Source of the DNA: Clostridiales bacterium
GTDB lineage: Bacteria > Bacillota > Clostridia > Oscillospirales > Oscillospiraceae
Length of the DNA stretch: 64,000 nucleotides
Assembly: GCA_004553625.1 (NCBI GenBank)
Contig: SFKX01000001.1
Span: 124,001 to 188,000, forward strand
Direction of reading: 5' to 3'
The stretch's first letter is position 1. Each line of letters opens with the position of its first letter. The notes beneath the pieces are model-generated. The model worked only from the letters and a program-made list of their open reading frames with translations, was not told where the DNA came from and made no database searches. Below, piece by piece: positions 1-7,424 of the stretch. The position numbers and the translations under genes are program-made.

Positions 1-54
1 ACGGCCTCGCTCGTGGGAGACAGCTATGACTTTTTCATCTACTTCAACTTCTGA
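1..54 (+). CDS. C-terminal end of an MBOAT-type O-acyltransferase (partial)
   Basis: Only the last 17 codons are in the window. They end in a short aromatic tail (FFIYFNF) before TGA at 52-54. MBOAT acyltransferases of the AlgI/DltB type often end in a similar PFIYFRF-like tail, and the next gene, 9 bases on, is a DHHW protein, the usual partner of such acyltransferases in Firmicutes. The identification is therefore by context and a weak tail match. The body of the gene lies outside the window. Confidence 0.5.
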   Translation, partial: TASLVGDSYDFFIYFNF

Positions 55-63
55 GGTGCGCGC

Positions 64-1482
64 ATGAAAGACAGCGGAAAATACAAGTCCGAAAAAGCGC
101 GCCGCCGCGCGGAAAATCGCAGCCGTCTGCGCACGGCCGCGCCGTTTTTCGTGGTGCTGTTCGTGCTGACTGCGGTGGCCTTCGTCATCCCGCTCCGGCC
201 CACGGAGTCCGTGAGCGAAAAGCGCAGGCTCACGGAATTCCCCAAGTTCTCCGTGGAAACGCTGTTCTCCGGCGAGTACTTCGACCAGATCGGCCTCTGG
301 TTTTCAGACACCTTCCCATTCCGGGACTACTGGATGAGCGTCTCGACCAGGCTGGGCGAGCTGCACGGGATAAACGACGTCGTCATCTACGGCGACCTGG
401 GCGAGGCGGACGAGCTGCCGCCCGCAGGCGCGACGCCGGAGCCCACGCCGGAGCAGTCCGCCGAGCCCACGCCGATGCCGGAGCCCACGCCCGAACCCAC
501 CCCGCCGCCCACGCCCGAGGTCGTGCTGACCTCGCCGCCGGAGGAGTCCGTCGAGCACTGGGGCGGCCTGGAGGTGGACGACGAGACCGAGGTCATCTAC
601 GGCAACGTCCTCCAGATAGGAGACGCCGCCTTCGCCTACTACGGCTTCTCGCAGTACGGCTCGGACAGGCACGTGAAGCTCGTGAACTCCTGCGCCGACA
701 TGCTCGAGCAGTACGGCGCGAAGCTCTACGACATCCTCATCCCCACGAGCGTGGGCGTGGTCGTGTCCTCGGACTACATGGAGCTTTTGAAGTGCACGGA
801 CCAGGGCCAGACGATAAGCTATATCTTCTCCCAGGTGAACGAGAACGTGAACGCCGTGAACGTGTTCAACACGCTCATCGAGCACAACGACGAATACCTC
901 TATTTCCGCACCGACCACCACTGGACGGCGCTCGCGGCCTACTACTCCTATGTCCAGTTCTGCAAGGTCGCGGGCATGGAGCCGGCCGCGCTGGAGGACT
1001 TCACCGAGCTGGACATGGGTCCCTTCCTGGGCTCGTTCTACGGCAACTGCTCCCAGAGCTCCAAGCTGCGGGAGGACAACGTGCTCGCCTACGACCCGCC
1101 CGGCGATATCACGATGACGATAACAAAGGACAACGGCAGCGCCTTCGAGTGGCCGGTGCTGACGGACATGTCCAAGTCCAGCATCTACTCGAAGTATATG
1201 ACCTTCCTCGGCGGGGACCACCCGCTCGTCACCATCACCAACAACGACCTTCCGGACGGCCCCAACTGCGTCGTCATAAAAGACTCCTTCGGCAACCCCT
1301 TTGCGCCCTATCTGAGCCAGAATTACCACAACGTCTATGTCATCGACTACCGCAAGTATAACGCGATGACGCTCAGCTACTTCGTGCAGTATTACGACAT
1401 AGACGACGTGCTCCTCACGGAGAGCCTGGCCATGGCGCAGGGCGAGGGGACGCTGGACCTGCTGGAATGGTTCTGCAAATAA
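64..1482 (+). CDS. DHHW family protein (AlgX/AlgJ-like SGNH O-acetylation partner)
   Basis: Membrane-anchored, extracytoplasmic protein of 472 residues that probably takes part in O-acetylation of a cell-envelope polymer together with the MBOAT protein just upstream. A basic N-terminus is followed by one membrane segment (about residues 24-45). A low-complexity Pro/Thr/Glu spacer built of PTPEP-like units lies at about 121-155. The family signature D284-H285-H286-W287 is followed by a TALAAYYSY stretch. A second motif (VVIKDSFGNPF, near residue 400) resembles the Ser-containing block of SGNH-type O-acetyltransferases. The polymer acted on cannot be told from sequence. The ATG at 64 follows the upstream stop closely, consistent with one operon. 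Confidence 0.8.
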   Translation: MKDSGKYKSEKARRRAENRSRLRTAAPFFVVLFVLTAVAFVIPLRPTESVSEKRRLTEFPKFSVETLFSGEYFDQIGLWFSDTFPFRDYWMSVSTRLGELHGINDVVIYGDLGEADELPPAGATPEPTPEQSAEPTPMPEPTPEPTPPPTPEVVLTSPPEESVEHWGGLEVDDETEVIYGNVLQIGDAAFAYYGFSQYGSDRHVKLVNSCADMLEQYGAKLYDILIPTSVGVVVSSDYMELLKCTDQGQTISYIFSQVNENVNAVNVFNTLIEHNDEYLYFRTDHHWTALAAYYSYVQFCKVAGMEPAALEDFTELDMGPFLGSFYGNCSQSSKLREDNVLAYDPPGDITMTITKDNGSAFEWPVLTDMSKSSIYSKYMTFLGGDHPLVTITNNDLPDGPNCVVIKDSFGNPFAPYLSQNYHNVYVIDYRKYNAMTLSYFVQYYDIDDVLLTESLAMAQGEGTLDLLEWFCK

Positions 1483-1506
1483 TTTGAAAGAGAGGCAAAG
1501 AAAGAG

Positions 1507-1980
1507 ATGTCCATTGAGAGAGGGCGCGCATATTTCAGGCAGTTCGGGATGGAGGACCGCGTGATAGAATTCACGGTCTCTTCCGCGACGGTGGAGCTCG
1601 CGGCAAAGGCGCTGGGCGTGGACGGCGCCCGGATAGCCAAGACCCTGTCCTTCAAAAAGCCGGACGGCTCGGCGCTGCTCATCCTGGCCGCCGGCGACGC
1701 GCGGATAGATAACCACAAGTTCAAGGAGAAGTTCCACTTCAAGGCCAAGATGCTGACGGCGGACGAGGTCCTGGAGCTCGTCGGACATCCCGTGGGCGGC
1801 GTCTGCCCCTTCGGCATAAATGACGGCGTGGACGTTTACCTCGACGAGAGCCTGAAGCGCTTCGAGACGGTCTACCCCGCGGTAGGCAGCGGCGCGAGCG
1901 CCATAGAGCTCAACATGGACGAGCTCTGGAAATACTCCAACGCCCTCGAGTGGATAGACGTCTGCAAGCTGCCCGAGTGA
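1507..1980 (+). CDS. ybaK: YbaK/EbsC family aminoacyl-tRNA editing protein
   Basis: Free-standing editing domain of 157 residues, the usual size for YbaK/ProX relatives. Family members hydrolyse mischarged tRNA, classically Cys-tRNA(Pro), in the cytoplasm. Recognisable blocks are the central KTLSFKKPDGSALLILAAGD strand-turn region with its conserved Lys (about 41), the GHPVGGVCPFGI loop (about 96-107) that forms the substrate pocket, and the C-terminal VGSGASAIELNMDEL segment. A purine-rich ribosome site (GAGAGGCAAAGAAAGAG) precedes the ATG. The gene sits 24 bases after the DHHW gene and ends just before a strong terminator, so the two may be cotranscribed, though no functional link is obvious. 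Confidence 0.88.
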   Translation: MSIERGRAYFRQFGMEDRVIEFTVSSATVELAAKALGVDGARIAKTLSFKKPDGSALLILAAGDARIDNHKFKEKFHFKAKMLTADEVLELVGHPVGGVCPFGINDGVDVYLDESLKRFETVYPAVGSGASAIELNMDELWKYSNALEWIDVCKLPE

Positions 1981-1985
1981 TAAAA

Positions 1986-2019
1986 AGCACCGCCGCCCGG
2001 CAAGGGGCGGCGGTTTTTT
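1986..2019. terminator. Rho-independent terminator after the ybaK-like gene
   Basis: Perfect 9-bp stem (CCGCCGCCC at 1990-1998 with GGGCGGCGG at 2005-2013) followed by six T on the plus strand and preceded by A5 at 1982-1986, so it could also work on the minus strand. It lies between two convergent genes. Confidence 0.92.
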
Positions 2020-2165
2020 CATGCCTCGATATAGAGCTTTTCCGTCAGCTCCTGCGCCTCCATCAGGATGCGGCGGGCCTCCTCTGCCTCCCCGGCCGCG
2101 AGCTTGCGCAGCGCATCCGTCATCGCGTTGAAGAGTATATGATAGAGCTTTTCATAATCCGGCAT
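2019..2165 (-). CDS. Small conserved protein of unknown function
   Basis: A 48-residue acidic, helical protein beginning MPDYEKLYHILFNAMTDAL and ending in a helix with AEEARRIL and ELTEKLYIEA. I recognise the type as a small conserved Clostridia protein without assigned function. The ATG at 2165 was chosen over a start 20 codons upstream because GGGAGG lies 7 bases before it and the family-like sequence begins there. It is convergent with the ybaK-like gene and its stop codon touches the T-tract of the shared terminator. No membrane segment or cysteine is present. Confidence 0.7.
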   Translation of the reverse strand: MPDYEKLYHILFNAMTDALRKLAAGEAEEARRILMEAQELTEKLYIEA

Positions 2166-2296
2166 ATCCAAGCCTCCCGAACATATTTTGACGTCTTGAT
2201 GACGCCATATTCGACATAATATCACTCTTTAACCATAAAATAGTTGCCGATGACTTTAGTTCAAACGCTCAATATGGTCGTTTTGGAGGCAAAATA

Positions 2297-2464
2297 ATGG
2301 CTGTAAAGAATTTGACCATCAGGATAGACGACACCATGCTCGACAAGCTGCATGTTATCGCGGATTACGAGGGCCGTTCTGCAAACAGTCAGGTGCTCAT
2401 CCTCATCCGCGACTGCGTCCGGGATTTTGAAAAGGAGCACGGCGAGATAACGACGAAGCGATAA
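2297..2464 (+). CDS. Ribbon-helix-helix (Arc/MetJ-fold) small DNA-binding protein
   Basis: A 55-residue protein with a good ribosome site (TTGGAGG, 7 bases before ATG). The N-terminal strand KNLTIRIDD is followed by two helices (MLDKLHVIADYEGRSANSQVLILIRDCVRDFEKEHG). This is the beta-alpha-alpha pattern of Arc-type ribbon-helix-helix proteins, which bind DNA as dimers through the paired strand. A stand-alone RHH protein may be a transcription factor or an orphan antitoxin. No toxin-like gene is adjacent: the next gene is a convergent ABC permease 9 bases away. The RHH call rests on pattern and size. Confidence 0.75.
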   Translation: MAVKNLTIRIDDTMLDKLHVIADYEGRSANSQVLILIRDCVRDFEKEHGEITTKR

Positions 2465-2472
2465 GGCGGGGC

Positions 2473-3084
2473 TCAAAACTCCTTCTTTTTATATATCGCC
2501 ACGGACAGGAGCACGGACGCCGCAGGCACGCCGAGCACGGCTATCACGGCCGTCAGCACCAGCGTCGGACGGCTCAGGCCGCTCAGAAAGCCCACCACGT
2601 CCAGGCCCAGCTTCTCCGAGAGCAGCAGCAGGCAGAAGGGGACCAGATAGCACAGCGCCACGAGTATCCGCGCCTTCTCCACGCCCAGCCAGAGCATCAG
2701 CGGCATCCCCAGCGAGAGCATGAACACGCCCAAAAGGTAAAAGCCCAGGCTCAGCGGCATGTGCTCCGGCCCGTCCATCACGCCTATCACCGCCGCGCCC
2801 ACCGCGCAGATGAAAAGCCCCGCCAGCAGCGCGGTCACATAGCGGCTCAGCACCACCTGCGTCCGCGTCACAGGCATCGTCAGCGCCCGCCTGTCCCAGC
2901 TCGCGCGCTCGTCGTAGCTCAGCGTCGTCATCGGCAGCATCACGATGTACAATATCCCCAGCGCGCTGAAAAACTGCGCGTTCGAGGTGGCCACGCTTAT
3001 CACCAGCCACACCAGCAGCACCAGCAGCACGCTCTTCGCCTGGTGCTTGAGGCAGAGCAGGTCCTTGAGTATCATCGCCTTCAT
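2473..3084 (-). CDS. ABC-2 type transporter permease subunit
   Basis: Integral membrane protein of 203 residues with about six hydrophobic segments (for example LLVLLVWLVISVAT, FFSALGILYIVMLPM, YVTALLAGLFICAVG and LVALCYLVPFCLLLL). It begins MKAMILKDLLCLKHQ, typical of the small ABC-2 permeases paired with YtrB/BcrA-like ATPases. Its start overlaps the stop of the ATPase gene (ATGA at 3081-3084), so the two are translationally coupled. The substrate is unknown; exporters of this architecture often confer resistance to peptides or other envelope-active compounds. Confidence 0.85.
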   Translation of the reverse strand: MKAMILKDLLCLKHQAKSVLLVLLVWLVISVATSNAQFFSALGILYIVMLPMTTLSYDERASWDRRALTMPVTRTQVVLSRYVTALLAGLFICAVGAAVIGVMDGPEHMPLSLGFYLLGVFMLSLGMPLMLWLGVEKARILVALCYLVPFCLLLLSEKLGLDVVGFLSGLSRPTLVLTAVIAVLGVPAASVLLSVAIYKKKEF

Positions 3085-3926
3085 TTTCCCTCACCCCTCA
3101 GATAATAGAGCATGATGTCCTCAATGCCCGCAGGGTCGCAGACCAGGCCGCGCGCCGCGCCGCGCTCCACAAGCGCCTCCACGCCGAAGGCCGAGCGCCG
3201 TACCCCAGCGACCTTCGCCGGGTCCAGCGCGCGCAGCTCCGCCTCGCTCAGCTTCGCCACGACGTACTTTTCCAGCAGCGCGTCCTTCTCCTCCGAGAAG
3301 ATCAGCCGCCCGCCGTGGATGAAGCTGATGTAGTCGCAGACCTTCTCCAGGTCGCTCAGTATGTGCGAGGAGACGAAGATGCTGTGCCCCTCGTCCTGGA
3401 TGAACTCAAGAAAGAGGTCCAGCAGCTCGTCCCGGACCACGGGGTCCAGCCCGCTCGTCGCCTCGTCCAGGATGAGCAGGCGGCAGTCGTGCGAGAGCGC
3501 CGCCGTGAGCGAGAGCTTCATCCGCATCCCGCGCGAGTAGTCCTTCACGGACTTGCGCTCCGGCAGCTCAAAGCGCTCCGCCAGGGCCTTGAACCGGGCC
3601 TCGTCAAAGCTGCGGTAGCCCGCGCGGAGTACGCTGCGCAGGTCCCGCAGACACAGCGTCTCCGGGACGCAGCAGTCGTCCATGACCACGCCCAAATGCT
3701 CCCGCAGGTCCGTCCCGGCGCTCTCCGGGTCCTCGCCCAGCAGCCGCACCCGGCCGGAGTCCGCGCGCGCCAGGCCCAGCAGCAGCCGGATCGTCGTGCT
3801 CTTGCCCGCGCCGTTTTCGCCTATGAAGCCCATTATGCAGCCCGAGGGCAGCCTGAAGCTCACATTGTCCAGCGTGAAGCCCTTGTAGTGCTTTGTGAGG
3901 CCCTCGACCTCGATTGCGTATTCCAT
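3081..3926 (-). CDS. ABC transporter ATP-binding protein (BcrA/YtrB type)
   Basis: ATPase of 281 residues that would energise the permease encoded next. It carries Walker A GENGAGKST (about 37-45), a signature-like block SRGMRMKLS (about 134-142), Walker B LLILDEATSGLD (about 154-165) and the switch histidine in VSSHILSD. The roughly 70-residue C-terminal extension is usual for this subfamily. It lies two bases after the GntR regulator stop and overlaps the permease start, so all three form one regulated operon. Confidence 0.92.
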   Translation of the reverse strand: MEYAIEVEGLTKHYKGFTLDNVSFRLPSGCIMGFIGENGAGKSTTIRLLLGLARADSGRVRLLGEDPESAGTDLREHLGVVMDDCCVPETLCLRDLRSVLRAGYRSFDEARFKALAERFELPERKSVKDYSRGMRMKLSLTAALSHDCRLLILDEATSGLDPVVRDELLDLFLEFIQDEGHSIFVSSHILSDLEKVCDYISFIHGGRLIFSEEKDALLEKYVVAKLSEAELRALDPAKVAGVRRSAFGVEALVERGAARGLVCDPAGIEDIMLYYLRGEGK

Positions 3927-3928
3927 AT

Positions 3929-4303
3929 TCAGTCTCCTTCAAAGCTGAGTCGGAGCATCTCCGTGAGCTCGTCGAGGCCGATGTCGCAGGCCGTGGCCAG
4001 CTCGACTATCCGGCCCATCAGCTCCTCGATCTGACGCAGGTGCTCCTCCCGCACGAACTCCAGGTCCTTCCCCGCGACAAAGCTGCCCTTGCCCGTCATG
4101 GACACGATGAATCCCTCGCGCTCCAATTCCTCGTAGGCGCGCTTCGTCGTGATGACGCTTATCCGCAGCTCCTTCGCCAAAAGGCGCATCGAGGGAAGGG
4201 CGTCCCCCTCCCTGAGCTCCCCGGAAATGACCTTTGCCTTTATCTGCGCGGCGATCTGCTCATATATCGGCACACCGCCCGCATTGCTGATTTTGATATC
4301 CAA
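3929..4303 (-). CDS. GntR family (YtrA-like) transcriptional regulator
   Basis: A 124-residue regulator with an N-terminal winged helix-turn-helix (about 10-75: VPIYEQIAAQIKAKVISGEL, then LRISVITTKRAYEELEREGFI) and a short helical C-terminus instead of a large effector domain, as in the YtrA subfamily. The start is TTG at 4303, preceded by AGGGTGAT at a proper distance; no better ATG exists. As first gene of the operon with an ATPase and a permease, it probably represses its own promoter through the inverted repeat at 4321-4347 until an inducer or envelope stress relieves it. Confidence 0.9.
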   Translation of the reverse strand: MDIKISNAGGVPIYEQIAAQIKAKVISGELREGDALPSMRLLAKELRISVITTKRAYEELEREGFIVSMTGKGSFVAGKDLEFVREEHLRQIEELMGRIVELATACDIGLDELTEMLRLSFEGD

Positions 4304-4320
4304 GTATGATCACCCTTGTA

Positions 4321-4362
4321 TATTGTGTATATTGATTATATACAATATTCTCACTTTGTCAA
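4321..4362 (-). promoter_or_regulatory. Promoter and probable operator of the GntR-ABC operon
   Basis: On the minus strand a sigma-A-like promoter is visible: -35 TTGACA (4357-4362), 16-bp spacer and a perfect -10 TATAAT (4335-4340). Overlapping the -10 and start region is a near-perfect inverted repeat, TATTGTGTATA at 4321-4331 and TATATACAATA at 4337-4347, with one mismatch in 11. Its position suggests direct occlusion of polymerase by the GntR protein. Confidence 0.8.
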
Positions 4363-4404
4363 GGGGCGGGACTCAGGTTTTTTTGTCCAAACGCGCGGGC
4401 ATGG

Positions 4405-4450
4405 AAAAAGCGCCTCATCCGGTACAGCCGGATGAGGCGCCTTCTTTTTT
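4405..4450. terminator. Bidirectional rho-independent terminator
   Basis: Perfect 13-bp stem (GCGCCTCATCCGG at 4410-4422 with CCGGATGAGGCGC at 4428-4440). It is flanked by A5 at 4405-4409 (T5 on the minus strand) and by a T-rich run at 4441-4450. It closes the long minus-strand catabolic operon that ends with the SLC13 transporter. Confidence 0.92.
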
Positions 4451-4453
4451 GTG

Positions 4454-5884
4454 CTACAAACTGAACGCGGGCCAGAATTCTATCAGCGCCCAGCCCAGGA
4501 ACGTCATCTCCGCTATGATAATGGCGGAGAGCACTATCCCCTTCTTGGCCAGGAACGATGGCTTGAGTCCGTAGCCCACGGGTATCGCCCGGATGGAGGT
4601 GGGCATCGTGAACGAAAGGTTTATGCCGATGGCCGTGATGTACAGCAGAGGCGTGGCGTTGGCCCCCAGCGCGGTCGCGATCGCCATGGTTATCGGCAGG
4701 CACATAGATGCCGTCGCGCCGTTGCTGGTGAGGTCAGACATCACCAGTGTGAAGGTCACAATGATGAACACCAGGCCCAGCGTACTGCTCACGCCCGTGT
4801 TGCCGATGAGCGTGCCTATCGCCACGTCGGCTCCCGTCCCCGTCAGCATCTTGCCCAGGGACAGCGCGCCGCCGAACATGTAGAGCAGGCCCCAGTCAAC
4901 CTCGGACTCTACCTTTTTCCAGTTCACTATCCGCTTGCTCTCCTTGCCCGGGATGAGGAACAGGACTATCGCGCAGGCGGCGAAGGAATACGCCGGCGCC
5001 AGGCCGGGCAGCAGCTCGGCATAGAGGCTCCGCGTGAACGCCAGCCCCACCGCAACCAGAAACACCGTGAAACACAGCGCCTCGTCCCGCGACATCCTGC
5101 CCATGTCCGCCCGCACCTTTACCAAATACTCCTTGGACCCGGCAAGCGTGGCGTTCTTCGGGCTGATGAGAAACACATAGACCGTGCAGGTCACGAGCAG
5201 GGTCAGCATTATGGGCGCAAAACGCACGACCCAGTCGATATACATATACTCCCTTCCAGAGACCTGCTCCAGATACTCTATGACGACCAGGTTGGAGGCG
5301 CTGCCTATCGGTGTCGCCATCCCGCCCAGGCCCGCGCCCCAGGCCACGGACATGACCACCATGCTCCCCGCCTTGCTGTTTGCGATATCGCCCTCACCGA
5401 CGTACTTGAGCATGGACATGGCGATGGGCGAGATGGTCGCCGCGACGACAAGGTTCGGCAAGATGGTGGATAGCGCCGTCGAGAGCAGGAACCAGAACAT
5501 GACCTGCGCCCGCACCGACGTGCCTACCAGGTTCAAAAACGCCGTGGCGATCCGCTTGTTCAGGCCCGTACACTCCCAGGACGCCGTTATTATCATCCCG
5601 GACAGCACCAGTATGATCGAGTCCGAGGCGTACTGCGAGATGATGTCCGCCATCGGGATCATGGGGAAGAGCGCGTTGAGCGCTATGGGCAGCAGCCCGA
5701 TCACCGGGTAGTCCACCGGCGGCAGCAGCCACCAGCAGACCATCCAGCACAGCGTCCCTATCGCGCAGCGCATCTCGAAGGTGAACGTCTCCGGCGGCAG
5801 CGCCGCCAGGATCAGAACGTAGACAAGCGGCCCGAGGGCGACCGACGCCGCTGACTTTAACTTTATCCTTTTCACGGGCTTCAC
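4454..5884 (-). CDS. SLC13/DASS family anion (carboxylate) transporter, copy 2
   Basis: Polytopic inner-membrane protein of about 476 residues, with about a dozen hydrophobic segments, of the divalent anion:sodium symporter (DASS/SLC13) type. Family-like features are the re-entrant-loop motif with a Ser-Asn pair (TPIGSASNLVV, about 195-205) and a second pseudo-symmetric block near 390 (SNGATASMCLPI). Known relatives move di- and tricarboxylates (succinate, malate, 2-oxoglutarate, citrate, tartrate). It is the last gene of the 2-oxoacid operon, 45 bases after a second SLC13 gene, so it probably imports the substrate or exports the acid product. Two GTG starts are possible (5884, or 5875, which has the better spaced AGGCAGGTGA site). 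Confidence 0.85.
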   Translation of the reverse strand: MKPVKRIKLKSAASVALGPLVYVLILAALPPETFTFEMRCAIGTLCWMVCWWLLPPVDYPVIGLLPIALNALFPMIPMADIISQYASDSIILVLSGMIITASWECTGLNKRIATAFLNLVGTSVRAQVMFWFLLSTALSTILPNLVVAATISPIAMSMLKYVGEGDIANSKAGSMVVMSVAWGAGLGGMATPIGSASNLVVIEYLEQVSGREYMYIDWVVRFAPIMLTLLVTCTVYVFLISPKNATLAGSKEYLVKVRADMGRMSRDEALCFTVFLVAVGLAFTRSLYAELLPGLAPAYSFAACAIVLFLIPGKESKRIVNWKKVESEVDWGLLYMFGGALSLGKMLTGTGADVAIGTLIGNTGVSSTLGLVFIIVTFTLVMSDLTSNGATASMCLPITMAIATALGANATPLLYITAIGINLSFTMPTSIRAIPVGYGLKPSFLAKKGIVLSAIIIAEMTFLGWALIEFWPAFSL

Positions 5885-5929
5885 CTGCCTAATCTCTCTT
5901 TGTTGCCCCGCAAGTCATGCGTCCATTGC

Positions 5930-7393
5930 TCAAACCATGCCGATGAGCGGCCAGTAGAACAGCAGCGTCAGCAAAAGCACAACCGCCACTGATACGTTGA
6001 TGAGACATGCCGCTCCCAGCTGCTGGCCGGGCGTGAATCGGTTGGTAGCACACCAAAGCAGGTTGGACTGGCTGTTGAAAGCCATGAAGTTCGCGCCCAC
6101 GCAGACCGCCATTATCGTGATGACGCCCACGGTAAAGACGTCGAAGCCGAGCGCCGCCGCTATCGACATGCCGATGGGAGTGAAGAGCGTGACCATCGGG
6201 TCCATGCCGGCAAAGATGATGTGGATGAACAGCACGAGCAGCAGCCAAACTATCAGGAAACCGGTGTAGCTGAGGCTCTGTACTGCGGCGTTGCTGGTGA
6301 AGAAGGTGTCAACGAGCCACTGGAATCCGCCGCTGCTGTTGACGTTGTTGGCCATGCCCATCGCGAGGCCTATCCAGAGCATCGCGCTCCAGGGGACCTC
6401 CCTGATTATCTCCTTGCTGGTCCCGGGTGCGAAGTTGGGGATGAGCAGCAGGAACACGGTGAGCCAGGGGACGATGTTCGCATTTATGCCGGTCAGGCTG
6501 CCCGTCGCCCAGAGGAGAACGGTCAGCGAGAAGCAGATGAGAGACCACTTTTCACCCGTGGACATCGGACCCATCTCCGCCAGCGCCTGTTTCGCAAAGC
6601 CGACGTCTATCTTCTTGGGCTCCGCGGGGCCGCCGGTCTTGGACTTCTTGGGCTTGTAGAGAAGATGCGTGTACATCGGGATGAGCAGGCAGCAGATCGC
6701 GCCCGGCAGGAAGCCCGCCGCAAACCATTCGCCCCAGCTCATGGTCCTGCCCGTGGCCTCCATGACTATCGCAAGGCCCATGGGGATGGTGTTGGTGCCG
6801 GTCAGGAACATGATGGTGCCCGTCGTGTTGACGAACATGCCAGTCATGACCAGCGATTCGCCGCCCCTTTCGCCACGCTTGAAGCCGAGGCTCTCGCTCA
6901 GCTCGTCAACTATGTTTACCAGGGTCGAGGTCCGCGCGCCCGCGGACGGGATTATCAGCGTGCACAGCGCCGTCGTCGCGCCGACCGCGTAGTTAGCCAT
7001 CAGCGCCCCGCCCTTGCCGAGCTTCGAGACTATGAAATACGCCATGCGCCTTCCCAGGCCGGTCATCACCATCGTGATTCCGATCATCTGGGAGAAGATC
7101 ACGAGGAACCAGCCGGGGTTCTGGAAGCCGCTCAGCAGTCCCTTGTGGTCGATACCGAAAAAGATGACCAGTATGACGCAGGCGATGACGCTTACCAGCC
7201 ACTCCTCCAGCGGCTTGGCGATCCAGAGCGCCACGCACCAGAGGAACATTACAAGCATTACCTTGCCTTGAAATTCAAGTCCCTCCATCGGGACGGCATA
7301 GATCAGCAGACCCGCTATGACTGAGAAAAGTACGATTTCAATGAGCCATTTCCAACTCGACCAGAAGCTGTTGCCGGTTTTTGCTTTGCTCAC
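5930..7393 (-). CDS. SLC13/DASS family anion (carboxylate) transporter, copy 1
   Basis: Integral membrane protein of about 487 residues with many hydrophobic segments and DASS-like architecture: LEEWLVSVIACVILVIFFG, NPGWFLVIFSQMIG, and a mid-protein NTTGTIMFLTGTNTIPMG loop corresponding to the first anion-binding region. It is clearly distinct from its neighbour copy, so it is a divergent paralogue and not a recent duplicate. I prefer the GTG at 7393, because GAGGGGTG lies about 7 bases upstream, over the GTG at 7402 that would overlap that site. The gene follows sucD by about 30 bases and probably handles the organic acid metabolised by the operon. Confidence 0.82.
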   Translation of the reverse strand: MSKAKTGNSFWSSWKWLIEIVLFSVIAGLLIYAVPMEGLEFQGKVMLVMFLWCVALWIAKPLEEWLVSVIACVILVIFFGIDHKGLLSGFQNPGWFLVIFSQMIGITMVMTGLGRRMAYFIVSKLGKGGALMANYAVGATTALCTLIIPSAGARTSTLVNIVDELSESLGFKRGERGGESLVMTGMFVNTTGTIMFLTGTNTIPMGLAIVMEATGRTMSWGEWFAAGFLPGAICCLLIPMYTHLLYKPKKSKTGGPAEPKKIDVGFAKQALAEMGPMSTGEKWSLICFSLTVLLWATGSLTGINANIVPWLTVFLLLIPNFAPGTSKEIIREVPWSAMLWIGLAMGMANNVNSSGGFQWLVDTFFTSNAAVQSLSYTGFLIVWLLLVLFIHIIFAGMDPMVTLFTPIGMSIAAALGFDVFTVGVITIMAVCVGANFMAFNSQSNLLWCATNRFTPGQQLGAACLINVSVAVVLLLTLLFYWPLIGMV

Positions 7394-7424
7394 GATTTTC
7401 ACCCCTCTATTTGTTTGGTTTTAC

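Noticed and set aside
304-2022. 572-codon frame on the minus strand
   Set aside because: Antisense shadow of the DHHW and ybaK-like genes, with low-complexity His/Arg/Val content and no family motif.
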